Shown: piece by piece, positions 1-8,679 of the stretch
How positions within the stretch are numbered: the stretch's first letter is position 1
How the letters are laid out: each line of letters opens with the position of its first letter
Origin: Pseudomonas delhiensis
Lineage (GTDB): Bacteria; Pseudomonadota; Gammaproteobacteria; Pseudomonadales; Pseudomonadaceae
Length of the DNA: 64,000 nt
Reading direction: 5' to 3'
Assembly (NCBI RefSeq): GCF_900187975.1
Contig: NZ_FZPC01000004.1
Location: 62,001-126,000, forward strand
Translations under genes and position numbers: made by a program
The notes under the pieces: model-generated
Database searches by the model: none
Told to the model about the DNA's origin: nothing
What the model saw: the letters and a program-made list of their open reading frames with translations, nothing else

Positions 1-632
1 GCAAGTCGACCCTGCTGCGCATCTTCAACCGCATCTACTCCCTGTACCCCAAGCAGGAAGCCCGCGGCGAGGTGCTGCTCAACGGCGAGAACATCCTCGC
101 CCCCGGCTACTCCATGAACCGCCTGCGCAGCCAGGTGGGCATGGTGTTCCAGAAGCCGGTGCCGTTCCCGATGACCATCTACGAGAACATCGCCTACGCG
201 GTGCGCCACCACGAGAAGGTCAACCGTCGCGAGATGGACGACCGCGTCGAGCAGGCCCTGCGCGGCGCCGCCCTGTGGGACGAGGTGAAGGACAAGCTCA
301 ACGCCAGCGCCCAGGGCCTCTCCGGCGGCCAGCAGCAGCGCTTGTGCATCGCCCGCACCATCGCCCTCAAGCCCCAGGTGCTGCTGCTCGACGAACCGAC
401 CTCGGCGCTGGACCCGATCTCCACCGGGCGCATCGAGCAGCTGATCACCGAGCTCAAGCAGGAGTTCACCGTGGTCATCGTCACCCACAACATGCAGCAG
501 GCGGCGCGCTGCTCGGACTACACCGCCTTCATGTTCCTGGGCGACCTGATCGAGTTCGGCGACACCGACACCCTGTTCACCAAGCCGGCCAAGGAGCAGA
601 CCGAGGACTACATCACCGGCCGCTTCGGCTGA
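1..632 (+). CDS. pstB: Phosphate ABC transporter ATP-binding protein PstB, 3' part
   Basis: This is the C-terminal 209 codons of an ABC ATPase; the window opens inside the Walker A motif (KST is the first readable sequence, frame starting at base 3). The Q-loop region [17 protein letters not shown], the signature LSGGQQQR, the Walker B segment LLLDEP and the switch segment [14 protein letters not shown] are all present, and the C-terminus EDYITGRFG is typical of PstB. PstB powers PstCA-mediated uptake of periplasmic phosphate captured by PstS. In Pseudomonas pst operons PstB is normally followed by phoU, but here a strong terminator follows within 20 bases and no phoU is present, so this may belong to a second, phoU-less pst set. 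Family assignment is firm; the upstream genes are outside the window. Confidence 0.95.
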   Translation, partial: KSTLLRIFNRIYSLYPKQEARGEVLLNGENILAPGYSMNRLRSQVGMVFQKPVPFPMTIYENIAYAVRHHEKVNRREMDDRVEQALRGAALWDEVKDKLNASAQGLSGGQQQRLCIARTIALKPQVLLLDEPTSALDPISTGRIEQLITELKQEFTVVIVTHNMQQAARCSDYTAFMFLGDLIEFGDTDTLFTKPAKEQTEDYITGRFG

Positions 633-650
633 GCCTTCGCGCACCGCCGA

Positions 651-686
651 CGCCCGCCACGGTGCACGCCGTGGCGGGCGTTTTTC
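651..686 (+). terminator. Rho-independent terminator after pstB
   Basis: A perfect 12-bp stem (CGCCCGCCACGG, bases 651-662, with CCGTGGCGGGCG, 669-680) has a 6-base loop and is followed by TTTTT at 681-685. It ends the pst transcript 18 bases after the stop codon. Confidence 0.93.
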
Positions 687-747
687 GTTATGGATTCCGG
701 CAACCCCTTGCCACCCCCGGCAGGCGCTTGCCGACGGCGCGCTCTTC

Positions 748-825
748 GTAGGAGCGAGCTTGCTCGCGAACCGCACGGCAGCGTCGCAGCCGGGAAAAGC
801 TGTTCGCGAGCAAGCTCGCTCCTAC
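748..825. repeat. REP inverted pair (GTAGGAGCGAGC class)
   Basis: GTAGGAGCGAGCTTGCTCGC at 748-767 is repeated in inverted orientation at 803-825, with about 32 bases between. Each arm is itself a palindrome (GAGC/GCTC). This is the abundant Pseudomonas REP class; further copies lie at 10555, 38391, 45789 and 57217. Confidence 0.9.
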
Positions 826-917
826 AGGCCCTGCCACACCATCGCGCCCGCCGGCCGACATCCTGGCGTGTTTCTTGCCCGATACAGGCTTCCCCCTTCG
901 GCACGGGAGACCTGCCC

Positions 918-1388
918 ATGAACATCATCGACGGTTTCAGCACCCTGAGCCTGGCGACCAAACTGGTGCGCGGCGTGGTCGCCGGCGCCAGCGAATTCGC
1001 CAGCTACCTGGCCAGCGCCAGCAGCGCAGACGCCACGACGAGCGGTACGAGCGATACGCCTTCCGGCGCGGTAGCATCCTCCGGCGCCGCCGCGCAGAAC
1101 GGCGGCAGCGCCCTGGACGAATTCCTCGCCTACATGAAGCTCAGCCCCGGCGAAAAGCTGCGGCACAGCGTCATGCAGGACATGGACATCACCCAGGAGC
1201 AGCTCGATGCCATGCCCGCCGAGGACCGCGAGCGCATCGAGAACGAGATAGCCCAGCGCATCAGGGAAAAGATCACGCAGCAGGCCGACGCCGGCAGCCC
1301 GCCGGTCGCACCCACTGCCACCCCGGTGGCCCTGAAGCAGATGTACGGCGTTGAACGAACCCAGCCCAGCCTCGATCTCCTCGGTTGA
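918..1388 (+). CDS. Hypothetical protein with conserved acidic C-terminal helix
   Basis: A 156-residue protein of unknown function. Residues 1-70 are Ala/Ser/Gly-rich and low in complexity. From about residue 73 there is a charged, probably helical segment (LDEFLAYMKLSPGEKLRH, then ITQEQLDAMPAEDRERIE) of a kind I associate with small conserved Pseudomonas proteins. No signal peptide or membrane segment is visible. The ATG at 918 is chosen over upstream in-frame starts because the longer reading frame would run through the REP pair at 748-825, which is unlikely to be coding. It stands alone between the pst terminator and another hypothetical gene. No role can be proposed. Confidence 0.7.
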   Translation: MNIIDGFSTLSLATKLVRGVVAGASEFASYLASASSADATTSGTSDTPSGAVASSGAAAQNGGSALDEFLAYMKLSPGEKLRHSVMQDMDITQEQLDAMPAEDRERIENEIAQRIREKITQQADAGSPPVAPTATPVALKQMYGVERTQPSLDLLG

Positions 1389-1537
1389 CCCCGCCCCGGC
1401 CGGCCCTCCTGCCGGCCGCCAGGCCCCCGCGCCGGCCATGTATCGAAGCCGATGCAGGACGCTACCCGATGCCGGGTGCATTGCTGAACTCCGTTGCCTA
1501 GACTGCGGTCTTCCGCAGTAAGCCCACGTTTGCGCAC

Positions 1538-1936
1538 ATGTCTTCCATGCAATCCCACAGCAAGTTCATCGGCCACGTTCCCCGCCACCTGATCCAGCAG
1601 GCCGTGCCGAAGAAGGTCGGGCGCGGCTGGCGCGCCGACTTCAACGTCGCGGTCTGGCTGCACCTGGCGCTCGCCGACGAGTTGCAGGTGACCCTCAAGG
1701 TCAGCTACCAGGACGGCGAGACCGTCCGCGAGCAACTGATCGACCGCGGCCGCCCCGGCTTCAACCAGCGCATCCTGCTGTGCGGCATCGCGCGCCTGGA
1801 ATACAACCAGGCCATCGAGTCCATGAGCCTGTCGCTGCTGTCCGACGAGCCCATCCAGACGCTGATGGTGGGCGAACTGTTCGTCCAGGCGGTGGAGCTG
1901 CAGCGCGACGGCGAGCGCAGCCGCAAGCGGCGCTGA
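1538..1936 (+). CDS. Hypothetical protein, 132 aa
   Basis: A small soluble protein (132 residues, or 129 if the ATG at 1547 is used) with a basic N-terminal part (PKKVGRGWRADFN), a central alternating pattern that looks like beta strands (NVAVWLHLALADELQVTLKV) and a basic tail (RDGERSRKRR). There is no convincing ribosome binding site before 1538. Codon use matches the neighbours (strong G/C at third positions), which supports real coding. I do not recognise the family. It could belong to a PilZ-like or small beta-barrel fold, but nothing in the sequence proves this. Confidence 0.6.
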   Translation: MSSMQSHSKFIGHVPRHLIQQAVPKKVGRGWRADFNVAVWLHLALADELQVTLKVSYQDGETVREQLIDRGRPGFNQRILLCGIARLEYNQAIESMSLSLLSDEPIQTLMVGELFVQAVELQRDGERSRKRR

Positions 1937-2014
1937 AGATTCATCCGAAGGAGTGATACGCCGGGGCCGGCCGATGCGTTGAAATGGCGGCATATCGTGT
2001 CAACAGGATCGCCC

Positions 2015-2467
2015 ATGAGCTTCGACCCTTCGCAACTGCAGTCCTACACCCAGTACCGTGGCATCGCCATCCCGCTGCTCGACCACCTGAAGTTCCGCTA
2101 CCTGCCGGCCGGGGAGGGCGGGCGCGACGGCCACCTGGTGCTGCGGGTGGAGCGCGAGCACCTCAACGGCTGGAACAACGCCCACGGCGGCGTGCTCATG
2201 AGCCTGCTCGACGTGGCCATGGCGCTGGCCTGCAGCCATGCCGACGAAGCCGGGCGCGGCTGCGTGACCATCGAGATGAAGACCAGCTTCCTGCGCCCCG
2301 GCGGCGACGTCGGCGAGGTGCTCGAAGCCTTCGGCCACGTCCGCCACCGCACCCGCTCCATCGCCTTCTGCGAGGCCGAGATCCGCAATGCCGCGGGCGA
2401 TGCCGTGGCCACCGCCAGCGGCACCTTCAAGTACCAGGACAAGCCGCGGCCGGTGATCGACGCCTGA
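2015..2467 (+). CDS. PaaI-family acyl-CoA thioesterase (hot-dog fold)
   Basis: A 150-residue single hot-dog-domain protein. The diagnostic segment NGWNNAHGGVLMSLLD (about residues 47-62) carries the HGG turn and the acidic residue that activates water in PaaI/YbgC-type thioesterases. A second conserved stretch, TIEMKTSFLRPG, forms the central beta strand, and GTFKY closes the domain. These enzymes hydrolyse acyl- or aryl-CoA thioesters in the cytoplasm, often as salvage for stalled CoA intermediates. Start 2015 (ATGAGC) is preferred to 1979 because the intervening residues are absent from the usual family length. The substrate cannot be read from the sequence and there are no operon partners. 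Confidence 0.85.
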   Translation: MSFDPSQLQSYTQYRGIAIPLLDHLKFRYLPAGEGGRDGHLVLRVEREHLNGWNNAHGGVLMSLLDVAMALACSHADEAGRGCVTIEMKTSFLRPGGDVGEVLEAFGHVRHRTRSIAFCEAEIRNAAGDAVATASGTFKYQDKPRPVIDA

Positions 2468-2498
2468 GCCGCCGCAGCCGTGGCGCTCGGGATGACGC

Positions 2499-2559
2499 GT
2501 AGGACCTTGTCCGCGATAGCCGGAGATATCGGCGCGATTCGCGGATGAGGTCCGCTCCA
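2499..2559. repeat. REP-like palindrome (GTAGGA..GTCCGCG class)
   Basis: GTAGGACCTTGTCCGCGATA is followed after a short spacer by the inverted GCGGATGAGGTCCGCTCC. This is the second REP class in the window, also seen at about 20413-20585, 29270 and 45702-45770. Confidence 0.7.
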
Positions 2560-2573
2560 GGGGCCGGGCCCGA

Positions 2574-3187
2574 CGTAGGGCGAATAACGTTCCACGTTAT
2601 CCGCCGCCTGACCTTGGTTGCCGGCCTGCTCGGTGCCGGGCTTGGCGCTGGTCACGCATTCCCCCTGGCTCGATCGAGGCAGGGTCGACGAGGAAGGTGA
2701 GGCGGCGGATAACCGCGAACGGTTATGCGCCCTACGCCAAGGTCGGCCATTGCGTAGGGCGCATAACGCCCCAGGCGTTATCCGCCGCCTGACCTTGGTT
2801 GCCGGCCTGCTCGGTGCCGGGCTTGGCGCTGGTCACGCATTCTCCCGGTTCGATCGAGGCAGGGTCGACGAGGAAGGTGAGGCGGCGGATAACCGCGAAC
2901 GGTTATTCGCCCTACGCCAAGGTCAGCCGCTGCGTAGGGCGCATAACGCCCCAGGCGTTATCCGCCGCCTGACCTTGGTTGCCGGCCCGCTCGGTTCCGG
3001 GCTTGGCGCTGGTCACGCATTCCCCCTGGCTCGACCGAGGCAGGGTCGACGAGGAAGGTGAGGCGGCGGATAACCGCGAACGGTTATTCGCCCTACGCCA
3101 AGGTCGGCCGTTGCGTAGGGCGCATAACGCCCCAGGCGTTATCCGCCGCCTGACCTTGGCCGCCGGCCCGCTCGGTTCCGAGCCTGG
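2574..3187. repeat. Tandem array of 3.4 composite inverted-repeat elements
   Basis: Four units start at 2574, 2753, 2933 and 3114 (period 179-181). Each full unit has a left arm CGTAGGGCGCATAACG..CGTTATCCGCCGCCT and an inverted right arm GGCGGCGGATAACCG..CGGTTATGCGCCCTACG around a roughly 80-base spacer. The left arm is locally palindromic as TAACGCCCC..GGCGTTA and the right as TAACCGCGAACGGTTA. Copy 1 has a diverged left arm (ACGTTCCACGT) and copy 4 lacks the right arm. Open frames crossing it merely translate the repeat. Together with the preceding REP it fills the non-genic stretch 2468-3276. Confidence 0.9.
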
Positions 3188-3294
3188 CATCGCCGCCCCG
3201 ACACAACCGATCCCTTCGCGCCCCGACCAACGGCCCACCCCCCAGGCGACGACCTGCGCCTTCCCGTAATAAATGTGTGGCTATGCTTGGGCCC

Positions 3295-3564
3295 ATGGAC
3301 ATCCGGATCGAACAGACCGATGGTGATCCGCCCACATGGAAGGTCTTCCTGGGGACGTTCTTCATCGTATGCACCAGTGAAGACGAAGCCTGCGCCTGCG
3401 CCGAGGCCGCGCACCGCTACGCCAGCGCCAACCCGGCCATCCACTGCGGCCTGCCCAGCCCGCCGGCGGCAGTGGCGCCCCTGCGCGCCGGCTGTTGCCC
3501 ACCCAGCGACGCCGAGCTGGAGGCCTGGGAACTGCGCTGGCCGGAGCGCTACCTGGGCACCTGA
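3295..3564 (+). CDS. Small hypothetical protein, 89 aa
   Basis: An 89-residue reading frame rich in Ala, Cys and Pro, beginning MDIRIEQTDGDPPTWKVFLG, with cysteines clustered at about positions 27, 34, 36, 53 and 68-69. The N-terminal half looks like two beta strands and a helix. In-frame alternatives are ATG 3283 and GTG 3277, and no strong Shine-Dalgarno separates them. It lies directly after the repeat array and has normal local codon use. Function unknown; it may be a lineage-specific gene. Confidence 0.5.
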   Translation: MDIRIEQTDGDPPTWKVFLGTFFIVCTSEDEACACAEAAHRYASANPAIHCGLPSPPAAVAPLRAGCCPPSDAELEAWELRWPERYLGT

Positions 3565-3850
3565 GCGCCGCGACCGAGTCCCCGCCCACAGCCATCACCC
3601 GCCTACACCTGCCTCCTGGCTGGGCACAGGCGGTTTTCCGACAGCGCCGCACCGCCCCCGCCGTAGCCGGTTTCCGTAATTGCGCCGAGCACTGTGGGAC
3701 TTGACCCCCGGGCTTCGCAGCGTGAGCCAGCGGTCAAGTTCTGCGCGCCGCGCCACACCTAAGCTCGCCCCTTCGTGCCGTTGGACGAGGCCTTGCCGTG
3801 CACCGGCCGCACCCACCACAAGAAAAGAACACCAAGGGGGAGCACCACCC

Positions 3851-5149
3851 ATGCAGACTCGAACCGGCGGCTGGACCGCCCAGCAGCGCTGGCGCATCCA
3901 GATCTTCGCCATCACCTGGCTGGCCTACGCGGCTTTCTACTTCACCCGCAAGGCCTTCTCCGTGGCCAAGCTGGGCATCGGCGAAGACCCGGGCTTCGTC
4001 CTCGACAAGGCGGCGATGGCCGACCTGGACGCCCTCTACCTCGCCGCCTACGCCGTGGGCCAGTTCGTCTGGGGCAGTTTCGCCGACCGCTACGGCCCGC
4101 GGGTGGTGGTGGGCGTAGGGCTGTTCGTCTCGGCCCTGGCGGCGCTGGCCATGGGCACCTTCGCCACCCTGCCGATCTTCGCCACCTGCATGGTCGTCCA
4201 GGGCCTGGCGCAGTCCACCGGCTGGTCGGGGCTGTGCAAGAACATGGGCTGCTTCTTCTCCACCGGCGAGCGCGGCCGCGCCATGGGCTACTGGAGCACC
4301 TGCTACGCCTTCGGCGGCCTGGTGGCCACGCCCTTCGTCGGCTGGTGCGCCTACCGGCTCACCGACGACTGGCAGATGGCCTTCCTTTCCGCCGCCGGCG
4401 TGGTGCTGGTGGTGGGCGGCCTGTTCCTGCTGCTGCAGCGCAACCGCCCGGAAGACGTCGGCCTGCCGCCGCTGGAAGACCGGCACGAACCGCCGGCGCA
4501 AGCCGACGGCGGCCTGTGGGACGCGCTGCGCCAGGTGCTGCGCAACCGCACCGTGCTGGTCCTGGGGCTGGCCTACTTCCTGCTCAAGCCGGCCCGCTAC
4601 GCCATCCTGTTCTGGGGCCCGGTGATCATCTACGAGCGCATGCCGGAGATCGGCAAGGTCGCCGCGGCCATCGTCCCCACCGCCTTCGAGGTGGCCGGCC
4701 TGCTCGGGCCCATCCTCATCGGCCTGGCCTCGGACCGGCTGTTCGGCGCCCGGCGCATGCCCGCCTGCGTGCTCAGCCTGCTGGCGCTGGCGGTGTGCCT
4801 GGCGCTGTTCGTGCCGGTGCTGCTGAGCGGCAACCTGTACCTGGTGGTGGGGCTGCTGTTCCTGATGGGCGTGACCCTCTACGGCCCCGACTCGATGATC
4901 AGCGGCGCCGCCGCCATCGACTTCGGCACCCGCCGGGCCGCCGGCACCGCCACCGGCTTCGTCAATGGCTGCGGCTCGGTGGGGGCGATCCTCGGCGGCC
5001 TGCTGCCCGGCTACTTCGACACCCTCTCGGTGTTCGTCCTCTTCACCGGCACCGCCCTGGCGGCCTGCCTGCTGCTGGTGCCGTTCTGGTACAGCGTCCC
5101 GCAGGGCCGGGCCGGCGCCGTACCCGCCAGCGGCCTGCAGGCGCGCTGA
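3851..5149 (+). CDS. MFS transporter, GlpT/UhpT-like organophosphate:phosphate antiporter family
   Basis: A 432-residue protein with twelve predicted membrane segments. The start at 3851 follows an AAGGGGGAG ribosome site; an upstream frame extension to 3680 has no such support. Residues after TM1 (YFTRKAFSVAK) resemble the OPA branch, where a conserved arginine follows TM1, and the TM2-TM3 loop FADRYGPR matches MFS motif A. CFFSTGERGRAMGYWSTCYA is the equivalent of the FPxxERG.. region of GlpT/UhpT/PgtP. The family exchanges inorganic phosphate for organophosphates such as glycerol-3-phosphate. The adjacent HAD phosphatase fits a phosphorylated substrate. The actual substrate is unknown. Confidence 0.85.
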   Translation: MQTRTGGWTAQQRWRIQIFAITWLAYAAFYFTRKAFSVAKLGIGEDPGFVLDKAAMADLDALYLAAYAVGQFVWGSFADRYGPRVVVGVGLFVSALAALAMGTFATLPIFATCMVVQGLAQSTGWSGLCKNMGCFFSTGERGRAMGYWSTCYAFGGLVATPFVGWCAYRLTDDWQMAFLSAAGVVLVVGGLFLLLQRNRPEDVGLPPLEDRHEPPAQADGGLWDALRQVLRNRTVLVLGLAYFLLKPARYAILFWGPVIIYERMPEIGKVAAAIVPTAFEVAGLLGPILIGLASDRLFGARRMPACVLSLLALAVCLALFVPVLLSGNLYLVVGLLFLMGVTLYGPDSMISGAAAIDFGTRRAAGTATGFVNGCGSVGAILGGLLPGYFDTLSVFVLFTGTALAACLLLVPFWYSVPQGRAGAVPASGLQAR

Positions 5150-5220
5150 GCCGCCAGCGCCGACACGCCGGGCCGCGGGGCGGCCCGGCCAGCATTCCCG
5201 AGCACACAAGGAGCAGGCCC

Positions 5221-5874
5221 ATGGCCCTCGCACTCTTCGACCTGGACGACACCCTCATCGACGGCGACTGCGCCAGCCTGTGGAGCCGGCACATGGCCGA
5301 CCTGGGCTGGGTGGACGGCGACGCCTTCGTCCACCACGACCAGGCGCTCATGGCCCTCTACGCCCGGGGCGAACTGGCGATGGAGGACTACATGGCCTTC
5401 ACCCTGGCACCGCTGGCGGGGCGCACGCCCGAAGCCGTCGCCGCGGCGGTGGAGCCCTTCGTCACCGACGTCATAGGCCCGCGCATCCGCTTCGACGCCC
5501 TGGGCTGCCTGAACCACCACCGCCAGGCCGGCGACCGCCTGCTGGTCATCTCCGCCTCGGCGCACTTCCTGGTCGCCAGCATCGCCGCCCGGCTGGGCGT
5601 CAGCGAAGTCCTGGCCATCGACCTGGAACAGCACCAGGGCACCTACAGCGGCCGCACCCAGGGCACCCTGACCTACCGCGCGGGCAAGATCGCCCGCCTG
5701 CGGACCTGGCTGCAGGCGCAGGGCGAAAGCCTGGCCGGCGCCCACTTCTACTCCGATTCGCGCAACGACCTGCCGCTGCTCTCCCTGGTGGAGAACCCCC
5801 GCGCGGTCAACCCCGATCCGGCCCTGCGCAGCCACGCCGAAGCCTTCGGCTGGCCGATCCTCGACTGGCGCTGA
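5221..5874 (+). CDS. HAD-superfamily IB phosphatase (SerB/CicA-like)
   Basis: 217 residues with all HAD motifs: motif I FDLDDTLIDGD (residues 5-15; the two Asp are nucleophile and acid/base), motif II LLVISAS (about 104-110), the Lys of motif III in RAGKIARL, and motif IV FYSDSRNDLPLL (about 176-187) for Mg2+ binding. The helical cap inserted between motifs I and II places it in subfamily IB, which includes phosphoserine phosphatase-like enzymes. It lies 71 bases after the OPA-type carrier on the same strand, so the two probably form a unit that imports and dephosphorylates a small phosphoester. Substrate not deducible. Confidence 0.85.
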   Translation: MALALFDLDDTLIDGDCASLWSRHMADLGWVDGDAFVHHDQALMALYARGELAMEDYMAFTLAPLAGRTPEAVAAAVEPFVTDVIGPRIRFDALGCLNHHRQAGDRLLVISASAHFLVASIAARLGVSEVLAIDLEQHQGTYSGRTQGTLTYRAGKIARLRTWLQAQGESLAGAHFYSDSRNDLPLLSLVENPRAVNPDPALRSHAEAFGWPILDWR

Positions 5875-5887
5875 CGCGCCCGCCGGG

Positions 5888-5912
5888 CAAAAAGAAGCCG
5901 CCCGCAGGCGGC
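5888..5912 (-). terminator. Terminator for the PotD-like gene (minus strand)
   Basis: GCCGCC (5897-5902), loop CGCA, GGCGGC (5907-5912). Read on the minus strand the stem is followed by a T-rich run (complement of AAAAAGAA, 5889-5896). It sits in the convergent gap between the HAD gene and the minus-strand binding protein. Confidence 0.8.
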
Positions 5913-5962
5913 TCGGAAAGTGGGCGCGGGCACGCCACACTGTGGGAACGGGGTTTCGGCGA

Positions 5963-6997
5963 TCAGCGCGCCGCCCAGGCGTTGAAGCGCTGCTCCAGCT
6001 GTTCGCCGTGGTCGGCCCAGAAGGCGGCGTTCATCTGCACCTGGTTGGCCAGGTTGGCCGCGTCGGTGGGCATGTCGCGGCGCCGGGCCTCATCCACCTG
6101 GCCGACCGCGGCGGTGTTCACCGGGCCGTAGGCGATCTGCTGGGCGTAGGCCTTCTGCTGCTCGGTCTGCAGCACGAACTCGATGAACCGGCGGCCTTCC
6201 TCGGCGCGCCTGGCGCCCTTGGGAATGGTGAAGGCGTCCATGTCGTAGATGCCGCCGTTCCAGACGATGCGCAGGTTGCTCTCGTTCTGCACGGCGGCGA
6301 TCCGGCCGTTGTACACCGAGCTCATCACCACGTCGCCCGAGACCAGGTACTGCGGCGGCTGGGCGCCGGCCTCCCACCACTGGATGCTCGGCTTGATCTG
6401 GTCGAGCTTGCGGAAGGCGCGGTCCTGGCCTTCCTTGGTGGCCAGCACGGCATAGACCTCCTTGGGCGCCACGCCATCGGCCATCAGCGCGAACTCCAGG
6501 GTGTACATGGCGCCCTTGCGCAGGCCGCGCTTGCCCGGGTACTTCTGCAGGTCCCAGAAGTCGGCCCAGCTGGTGGGCGCGGTCTTCAGCTTGTCGGCGT
6601 TGTAGGCCAGCACCGTGGACCACACGAAGAAGCCCACGCCGCACGGCTGCACCGCGCCTTCGAGCAGTTGCGGGGCGAGCCTGGCGATGGCCGGGTCCTC
6701 GCCGATCTCCTCCAGCAGGCCCTCGTCGCAGGCGCGGGCCAGCTCCGGCATCTCCATCTCCACCACGTCCCAGGACACGCTGCCGGTATCCACCTGCACC
6801 TTCACCTTGGCCATCTCGCCGTTGAACTCGTCGGCGATCACCCGGCTGCCGGCCTGGGCCGCATAGGGCTCGTAGAAGGCCTTGACCTGGGCGGCCTTGT
6901 TGGCGCCGCCGTGGGACACCACGGTGATGTCGGCATGGGCCTGGCCGGCGAGGCAGGCGAGGGCGAGGGTGATGGCGCTGCTCAGGGACTTGTGCAT
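5963..6997 (-). CDS. Periplasmic ABC solute-binding protein, PotD/PotF family
   Basis: 344 residues with a Sec signal peptide (cleavage probably after AGQAHA, residue 22) followed by DITVVSHGG, the first strand of a type II periplasmic binding fold. Motifs such as WDVVEMEMPEL, YNADKLKTAPTSWADFWD and GDVVMSSVYNGRI match the polyamine/iron/2-aminoethylphosphonate-type group of binding proteins. It delivers a ligand to an ABC importer, but no permease or ATPase gene is adjacent, so it is an orphan in this window. It is divergent from the PucR regulator gene, which suggests PucR controls it. The nearby FAD oxidase would suit a polyamine or amino-compound ligand; that is inference. Confidence 0.85.
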   Translation of the reverse strand: MHKSLSSAITLALACLAGQAHADITVVSHGGANKAAQVKAFYEPYAAQAGSRVIADEFNGEMAKVKVQVDTGSVSWDVVEMEMPELARACDEGLLEEIGEDPAIARLAPQLLEGAVQPCGVGFFVWSTVLAYNADKLKTAPTSWADFWDLQKYPGKRGLRKGAMYTLEFALMADGVAPKEVYAVLATKEGQDRAFRKLDQIKPSIQWWEAGAQPPQYLVSGDVVMSSVYNGRIAAVQNESNLRIVWNGGIYDMDAFTIPKGARRAEEGRRFIEFVLQTEQQKAYAQQIAYGPVNTAAVGQVDEARRRDMPTDAANLANQVQMNAAFWADHGEQLEQRFNAWAAR

Positions 6998-7203
6998 TGT
7001 TGTTCTCCGTCGAGTCGGTGAGGGCTGGCGATTGGCGATTAGTCTCGGCGCGCCGCGCGGCGCCGGACAATCAGACGGAACAACGATTCGGCCGGGGCCG
7101 CTCGTACCTCCGTACGGGGCGCCGCGCCCCGGCGCGACAGGCGGGCGGCATTGGTGTCATCCTTGCCCGCGCGCCACCTCCACCTGCCGCCGGAAGCCGC
7201 CCC

Positions 7204-8679
7204 ATGCCGTTCTGCATCCAAGACATCCTCGACGACAGCGCCCTGCGCACCCGCCTGCTGGCCGGCGCGGAAAACACCGCGCGGCGCCTGCGCTGGGCCC
7301 ACGTGTGCGAGCTGGCCGACCCCACCGAATGGCTGGGCGAGGGCGACCTGCTGATGACCACCGGCATCGGCATCCCGGCCCAGCCCGAGGCCCAGCGCGC
7401 CTACCTGGAGCGGCTGGCGGCGGCGCGCCTGGCCGGGCTGATGATCGGCGAGAACATGCAGGCCCCGGCCGACCTCGGCGCCCTGCAGGAGGCCGCCCAG
7501 CGCCTGGGCTTCCCCCTGCTGATGACGCACTACTCGGTGCCGTTCTCGGCGGTCACCCGGGCCATCCTCGACGCCGGCAAGCAGGAGGAATACGAACGCC
7601 GCAGCGCCGTCACGCGCATCTACGAAAGCGCACGCATGGGCCTGCGCGGCCTGGGCCCGGACGCCCTGCTCAAGCGCCTGGCGGCGGACGTGCGGGCGCG
7701 CCTGTACCTGTTCGACGCGGCCAGCCTGGAGCCCTGGCAGGAAGGCCTGGAGCCGCTGCCCGAAGCTTGGCGCCAGGCCCTGGGCGAGCGGCGCGGCGGC
7801 GGCGCCTCGGTGAACCGCTACCTGGCCGGCGAGGAAGAGGCATTGGTGATGGCGCTGCCGTCCCTGGCCGCCTGCGAACTGCTGGCCAGCGGCGGCGAAC
7901 TGCTCGACTACGGCCTGCTGCACCACGTGACGGCGGTGCTGGGCATCGAGCTGGAGCGCCTGCAGGTGGAACACGAGCGCCTGCTGCGGCAGGGTTCGGA
8001 ACTGCTCGACGATCTATTGCAGCAACGCCTGAGCGAACGCCCGGCGCAGGAACGCCTGGCCGCCCTCGACTGCCCGGTGGAACAGGCCACCCTGGCCGTG
8101 GCGCGGCCCGCCGGGCCGCTGCCCGAACGCTGGGCGCAACGCCTGCGCCGGCACGGGGTGAGCCTGCTGCTGCGCAACCAGGGCGAGGAACTCATCCTGT
8201 TGCTGGCCCGCGGCGAATCCGCCGAGGCGCTGCAACAGGCGCTGGGCTGCCCGCTCGGCCTGGGCAACCCGCTGGGCCACGCCGGCCGCGCCCCGGAGGC
8301 ATTGCGCGAGGCCCGCCTGGCGCTGGCCCACGCCTCCGCGCAGCGGCCGCTGGCGCGCTACGCCGAGGCGCAGAGCGAACAATCCTGGCTGCCCGCCAGC
8401 CTGGAGGAAGCGGCGCGGGTGCACCGCCGCGTGCTCGGCGCGCTGGCCGACTACGACCAGCAGCAGGGCGCGCAGCTGGAGCACACCCTGCTGGTGTTCC
8501 TGGAGCAGAACCGCTCCTGGCAGAAGGCCGCCCAGCGCCTCAACGTGCACAAGCAGACGCTGGTCTACCGCATCCGCCGCATCGAAGAGATCACCGGCCG
8601 CTCGCTGGATTCCACCGAAGACGTCGCGGTGCTCTGGATCGCCCTGCGCGCGGCGCAGATCGCCGGCTTCAGGGAATGA
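7204..8679 (+). CDS. PucR-family transcriptional regulator
   Basis: 491 residues. The N-terminus (FCIQDILDDSALRTRLLAG to about residue 125) is the PucR-type sensor domain, with the usual WLGEGDLLMTTG segment. The middle is a GGDEF-like CdaR region. The C-terminal HTH_30 (about 440-485) reads QKAAQRLNVHKQTLVYRIRR. Such proteins activate purine, allantoin, polyamine or amino-acid catabolic genes. Start 7204 is chosen because it begins the conserved domain; the frame extends upstream without family residues. It overlaps the convergent cupin gene by 11 bases at its 3' end. Likely targets are the divergent PotD-type gene and the cupin/FAD oxidase pair downstream. Confidence 0.9.
   Translation: MPFCIQDILDDSALRTRLLAGAENTARRLRWAHVCELADPTEWLGEGDLLMTTGIGIPAQPEAQRAYLERLAAARLAGLMIGENMQAPADLGALQEAAQRLGFPLLMTHYSVPFSAVTRAILDAGKQEEYERRSAVTRIYESARMGLRGLGPDALLKRLAADVRARLYLFDAASLEPWQEGLEPLPEAWRQALGERRGGGASVNRYLAGEEEALVMALPSLAACELLASGGELLDYGLLHHVTAVLGIELERLQVEHERLLRQGSELLDDLLQQRLSERPAQERLAALDCPVEQATLAVARPAGPLPERWAQRLRRHGVSLLLRNQGEELILLLARGESAEALQQALGCPLGLGNPLGHAGRAPEALREARLALAHASAQRPLARYAEAQSEQSWLPASLEEAARVHRRVLGALADYDQQQGAQLEHTLLVFLEQNRSWQKAAQRLNVHKQTLVYRIRRIEEITGRSLDSTEDVAVLWIALRAAQIAGFRE

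Noticed and set aside
2574..3187. Possible CRISPR array
   Set aside because: Units are about 180 bases with near-identical spacers and nested palindromes; there are no short direct repeats with unique spacers and no cas genes.
2618..3374. Several overlapping frames on both strands in the 2.6-3.3 kb repeat array
   Set aside because: They translate the roughly 180-bp unit repeatedly (the same peptide recurs) and exist only because the unit length is close to a multiple of three.
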